A stretch of 50,358 nucleotides of DNA from CAYSLU01 sp964431965 (GTDB lineage Bacteria; Verrucomicrobiota; Kiritimatiellia; CAIKKV01; CAYSLU01): the NCBI GenBank assembly GCA_964431965.1, contig CAYSLU010000031.1, positions 1 through 50,358 on the forward strand, written 5' to 3'. Shown one piece after another: positions 47,392 to 50,358 of the stretch. How positions within the stretch are numbered: position 1 is the first letter of the stretch; each line of letters begins with the position of its first letter. A program made the position numbers and the translations under genes. Below the pieces are notes generated by a model. The model saw only the letters and a program-made list of their open reading frames with translations. It searched no databases and had not been told where the DNA came from.

Positions 47392-49698
47392 TTACACCGT
47401 CACGTCGTCGTCGGTGACGATCCCGAGTTCGAGCGCGGGCTTCAGGTAGAACATCGAGTGTGAGAAGTCGATGTGCCACTGGCCCGCGCGGAAGGCGGCG
47501 CGGAACGCCTTGGCCACCCGGTCGAGCCAGCTCCGGTCACCCGTCAGGAAGTAGCCGTACGCCGCCGTATGGAAGTCGGCGCCGGACCGGTGTCCGCCGA
47601 ACGGGTTGACCAGCGCGGGCGCCAGGCGCCACTCGAGCTGGCTGAGGATGAAGCGCTTGAGCTCGTCGTCCCGTGTGATCTCCCACAGCCAGTACATGCC
47701 TTCGAAGGCGGCGTAGTCGCCGTACCGCACGATCTTCACCGGCATGCCGATCGGTTTCTCGTCGAGCATCTTCCCGTACTTGGCGGCGTTGGCCATCAGG
47801 TAGCTGCGGACGATCTTCCAGCAGGCGTCGAGATAGCGGCGGTCGCGGTTGAACTGGTAGCACCAGGTCAGATTGATCAGCGGCTGGCCGGCCTCGCGCT
47901 GGTCGCCGGAGATGATTCGGAAGCCGTCTTCGGTGTTGATCCAGTGGAGCAGGTTTTCGCAGCCGCGCAGGGCTGCGGCCTTGTACTCCTCGTCGCCCGT
48001 CAGCGCGTAGGCGAACAGCAGCTCCGTGAACCACATGTGCGACGGGTACGCCGCGCCGTCGTTGTGGTGGAGGCAGTGCGCCACCATCCCCCCGTTCTGG
48101 AAGGGATCGATGCTGTACGCGGCATGGTCCACCTCGGCCATGTGCGCCGCGGCGGCCAGCCCCTTTTCGAGGCAGCCCCAGTTGCCGGTGCGCAAGTGGT
48201 CCTGGAAGTACTTGAGCGCGTTCATCTCCTCGTTGTTTCCGGTGCCCGACGCGCTGCCGTAGTCGCCGTAGTTCCAGAGGCCGCTGGCGGGCCAGGGATC
48301 GATGTCGTCCACGGCGCCCAGCCGGCCGGCGCTCACGCCCATCCACCGGACGAGCACCTTCCGCTCGAACATCGGATGGCGGTCGGGGTCGAATGCGGGC
48401 AGCCGGTCGATCGCGAACACGCGGCAGGCGCGCACGTGCTCGAGGTCGGGGGTGACCTCGACCGGTACGTGCTCGTGGTCGATCTCCCACTGGAGGTACT
48501 GGGTCTGGATTTCGACGTCGTTGGCGCCGCCCCGGATCGGGCCGATGCCGATGGCGTGCGAGCGGCCGGCGCCCTGCGTGATGGAGAGCGGCCCGGCCCA
48601 CTCCGGCCAGAGCCCGAACCGCAGCGCGGACTCGCGCGACTCCAGGCTCTTGGGGTGGAGGTTGGCCATTCCGAGGAAGGATCCGATGACCCCGCCGGGT
48701 CCGCCGGCGAGCGCCAGGTAGGGCCACACCCGGCGGTTGCCGCCGGCGGAGGACCGGTACTGCTGGTCCTGCAGGTACCACGGCATGGCGTCGGTGGGGT
48801 CGTGCAGCACGGCGCGGTCGGCGACCATGACGGCGCCGGGCTGCCAGTCGCGGTGCGTCTCCGCGTAGTGGGCGATGTCCGCGGTGTCGGACGCGATGAT
48901 GTGCGGATCCTCCTCGATCCGCAGGCACTTGGTGAGGTAGTGCCGCGTGACGGTGGTCCCGGTGAAGCAGCGCTTGGCGCTCGAGGGAACGGCCGTGCGG
49001 AACGCCGCGTAGAACGACCGCAGCTCGATGCCCGGCGTCTGCGGCTCGCGGTTGCGGAATCCGTGCGTCAGCTTCACGTCGCTTCGGCCGGCCCAGAGCT
49101 CGACGCGGAGGAAGTAGTCGAGCATCTGCGAGCCGTCCGCGGCGCCGTGCTTGCCGTCGATGCGCAGCACCGCGCGGGTGGGGTTGGCGGTTTCGACGGT
49201 GATCTTGCGCCGGCCTGCCTTGGCGGTGAACTCGCGGCCCGAGGCGTCCGTGAAGGAGAGGTCCAACCCGTCGCTCAGGACGAACGGGTGGCCGCCCACG
49301 GTCCAGTTGCGCAGGAACTTGCCGGGCGCGGCCGAGAAGACGAGTTCCACGAGCCCGTTGGCGATGCGGCCGGTGGTGGCGTCGGCGGAGGCGACGACCG
49401 GGTTGGCCGGCCGCCGGTTCTTGGGGCGGCCGCTCCGGACGGTCAGCGGCCGGGTGGCGGACGCGGAGAGTCCCAGAGTGAAGTCGAGCAGCGTCCACTG
49501 GGCGGATCCGTCCGGCCACGTGTTGAGGGTGCGGCAGGCGAACGGCATCTCCCGGCCGGCCTCGTCGGTCAGCACCAGTTCGTCGGTGTTGCGCACGGCG
49601 CCTTCCGGCCAGGGCACGCCGTACGAAACCGGCTGGTTTTTCAGCGCGCGGTGGATGCGGTTGTGAACGCGGATGGTCTGCGCGACGGGCCTGGTCAT
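47392..49698 (-). CDS. PL26-like exo-rhamnogalacturonan lyase family protein
   Basis: The 768-residue protein resembles the PcRGLX/YetA-like family, which includes PL26 exo-rhamnogalacturonan lyases that remove disaccharides from rhamnogalacturonan I by beta-elimination. An N-terminal beta-domain (about 10-200) is followed by beta-rich segments with W-Y-L-Q-D-Q-Q-Y and R-V-W-P-Y-L-A, then an alpha/alpha toroid-like C-terminal part (N-Y-G-D-Y-G, H-H-N-D-G-A-A-Y-P-S-H). The start at 49698 has GGAGGAGAA 8 nt upstream. No signal peptide, so it would act on internalised oligosaccharides. Its 3' end touches the FtsA-like stop with no gap. Fold and family were recognised from memory, without a search. 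Confidence 0.65.
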   Translation of the reverse strand: MTRPVAQTIRVHNRIHRALKNQPVSYGVPWPEGAVRNTDELVLTDEAGREMPFACRTLNTWPDGSAQWTLLDFTLGLSASATRPLTVRSGRPKNRRPANPVVASADATTGRIANGLVELVFSAAPGKFLRNWTVGGHPFVLSDGLDLSFTDASGREFTAKAGRRKITVETANPTRAVLRIDGKHGAADGSQMLDYFLRVELWAGRSDVKLTHGFRNREPQTPGIELRSFYAAFRTAVPSSAKRCFTGTTVTRHYLTKCLRIEEDPHIIASDTADIAHYAETHRDWQPGAVMVADRAVLHDPTDAMPWYLQDQQYRSSAGGNRRVWPYLALAGGPGGVIGSFLGMANLHPKSLESRESALRFGLWPEWAGPLSITQGAGRSHAIGIGPIRGGANDVEIQTQYLQWEIDHEHVPVEVTPDLEHVRACRVFAIDRLPAFDPDRHPMFERKVLVRWMGVSAGRLGAVDDIDPWPASGLWNYGDYGSASGTGNNEEMNALKYFQDHLRTGNWGCLEKGLAAAAHMAEVDHAAYSIDPFQNGGMVAHCLHHNDGAAYPSHMWFTELLFAYALTGDEEYKAAALRGCENLLHWINTEDGFRIISGDQREAGQPLINLTWCYQFNRDRRYLDACWKIVRSYLMANAAKYGKMLDEKPIGMPVKIVRYGDYAAFEGMYWLWEITRDDELKRFILSQLEWRLAPALVNPFGGHRSGADFHTAAYGYFLTGDRSWLDRVAKAFRAAFRAGQWHIDFSHSMFYLKPALELGIVTDDDVTV

Positions 49699-50143
49699 GG
49701 GCTGGTTCTCCTCCGGCGGTGCGGGCATAGATAAGACCAGACCGCGCGACGAAGCAAGCCGCAATGGCGCAATGGCGCGGGGGCCCAACTCCGGTCTTGT
49801 GTCGTCAGCGTTGCTGGGCATGAGTCGGGCTGCTCGATACGAGGCAGCTCGGCGGATTGGGCCGAACATGGGCGCGTGATCCCGGCCCGCCTGGGCCGTT
49901 GCCGCAGGACGGCGCGTACAAGAGTACGGCGCCGCCTGCGGCGCCAGCCCATCCGGACCGGTCTGACGCGCCCACGTTCGGGCCCCTCGCGGACTCGGGG
50001 CAACCCAATCCGCCTCGCGGTACGCCCCGTTCCGTCGCGGACTCGGAACGGTGGGTCAGGGGTATGTCGGCCTTCGATCCTTGGTTGTCGGGTGTGTGAT
50101 GGCCGGAAAGACGCAGGACGCGGAGGCGAAGCGCTCCTCCAAG
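49699..50143. other. 445-bp gene-free region holding structured element B
   Basis: No gene is supported. It contains the structured element copy B (49853-50051). To its left, short GC-rich sequence leads to the start of the PL26-like gene; to its right the last gene of the window ends at 50144. Confidence 0.5.
49853..50051. repeat. Structured intergenic element, copy B
   Basis: Copy B pairs as follows: outer stem CGGATTGGG (49853-49861) with CCCAATCCG (50004-50012); inner stem of 15 pairs (49862-49876 with 49967-49981, one mismatch); central hairpin GGCGCGTAC (49911-49919), loop AAGA, GTAC-G-GCGCC (49924-49933), the same bulged G as copy A; GCCCC/GGGGC (49982-50001); and CCGTTCCG/CGGAACGG (50027-50051). 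The last two again carry the loop TCGCGGACT. It lies about 155 bp upstream of the PL26-like gene. Confidence 0.7.
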
Positions 50144-50358
50144 TCACGCATCGTGCGCTGGTTCTTCCGCGGCGCGGAGGGCGGGCAGGGTCGTCCCGGG
50201 TTCGTGGTAGCGGCGGAAGATGCGCGTGAAGGTGGTCCAGGTGAAGAGCGCGTTGATCCAGGGGATGCGCGCGAGGACGTGGAACGCGCCGTAGGCGGCG
50301 AAGATGATGGCGAGCCGGGCCAGGTAGTCCAGGATGCTCCGGACAGCCGGCTGGTTCA
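50144..50358 (-). CDS. C-terminal part of a membrane protein
   Basis: An open frame on the minus strand runs from the right edge to TGA (50144-50146), about 71 residues. It has a hydrophobic stretch (L-A-R-L-A-I-I-F-A-A-Y-G-A-F-H-V-L-A-R-I) likely to be a transmembrane helix, followed by a short charged tail. The first codon at the edge is xTG, which might be the start (giving a complete 72-residue protein) or an internal codon. No family was recognised. Confidence 0.5.
   Translation of the reverse strand, partial: NQPAVRSILDYLARLAIIFAAYGAFHVLARIPWINALFTWTTFTRIFRRYHEPGTTLPALRAAEEPAHDA

Noticed and set aside
49876..50229. Short plus-strand open frames at the right edge
   Set aside because: They run through the structured element and show no ribosome site or protein motif.

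Overview
The window is a high-GC bacterial chromosome segment. It is rich in polysaccharide-degrading enzymes, sulfatases, very large repetitive secreted proteins and small toxin-antitoxin modules. The fragment at the left edge ends in an H-X9-DG motif typical of Planctomycetes, Lentisphaerae and Verrucomicrobia pseudopilins. The beta-helix protein carries the DxDxDG-type C-terminal segment common in Verrucomicrobiota. Together these suggest a Verrucomicrobiota, probably Kiritimatiellota-like, carbohydrate specialist. This is inference from gene content; no rRNA is present.

Layout. 1-7.8 kb: the end of an H-X9-DG pseudopilin, a MITE-like inverted repeat, and a 2403-residue secreted modular protein on the minus strand. 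7.9-8.4 kb: a Nudix hydrolase. 8.5-12.8 kb (minus): an operon of a GH51-like arabinofuranosidase and two Cys-type sulfatases. 12.9-13.6 kb: a HEPN/MNT toxin-antitoxin pair. 13.7-18.0 kb (minus): a GH36-like enzyme and a heparinase II/III-like lyase. 18.4-19.0 kb (plus): an RHH antitoxin with a MazF-like toxin. 19.2-22.8 kb (plus): a TIM-barrel glycosidase-like protein and a second heparinase II/III-like lyase. 22.85-23.26 kb: a gene-free stretch with a structured repeat. 23.3-25.2 kb (minus): a further glycosidase-like protein. 25.5-27.2 kb (plus): ilvD with a hairpin leader and a strong terminator. 27.5-35.2 kb (plus): a 2586-residue beta-helix protein with an internal 1260-bp tandem duplication. 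35.4-36.1 kb: a Phd/VapC pair. 36.2 kb: tRNA-Thr(UGU). 36.3-42.4 kb (minus): a CsgG-like protein, a TauE/SafE half transporter, a SUMF1-fold protein, a 1000-residue secreted hydrolase-like protein and a small membrane protein. 42.8-45.1 kb (minus): a GH31 alpha-xylosidase/alpha-glucosidase. 45.3-47.4 kb (plus): an XRE/zinc-ribbon regulator followed by an FtsA-like protein. 47.4-49.7 kb (minus): a PL26-like exo-rhamnogalacturonan lyase. The right edge holds a second copy of the structured repeat and the end of a membrane protein gene.

The enzymes (GH51, GH36, GH31, PL26-like, two heparinase/alginate-lyase-like proteins, two sulfatases) fit stepwise dismantling of a branched, partly sulfated, uronate-containing polysaccharide such as pectin, hemicellulose or algal glycan. 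Nearly all lack signal peptides, so the later steps probably occur in the cytoplasm on imported oligosaccharides. No transporter, SusC/D pair or sulfatase-maturation enzyme lies in the window.

The most unusual signals are (1) two ~200-bp intergenic elements at 22928-23124 and 49853-50051, whose stems differ in sequence but keep pairing, and which each contain two hairpins with the same 9-nt loop; and (2) an FtsA paralogue with degenerate nucleotide-binding motifs encoded after an XRE/zinc-ribbon regulator.
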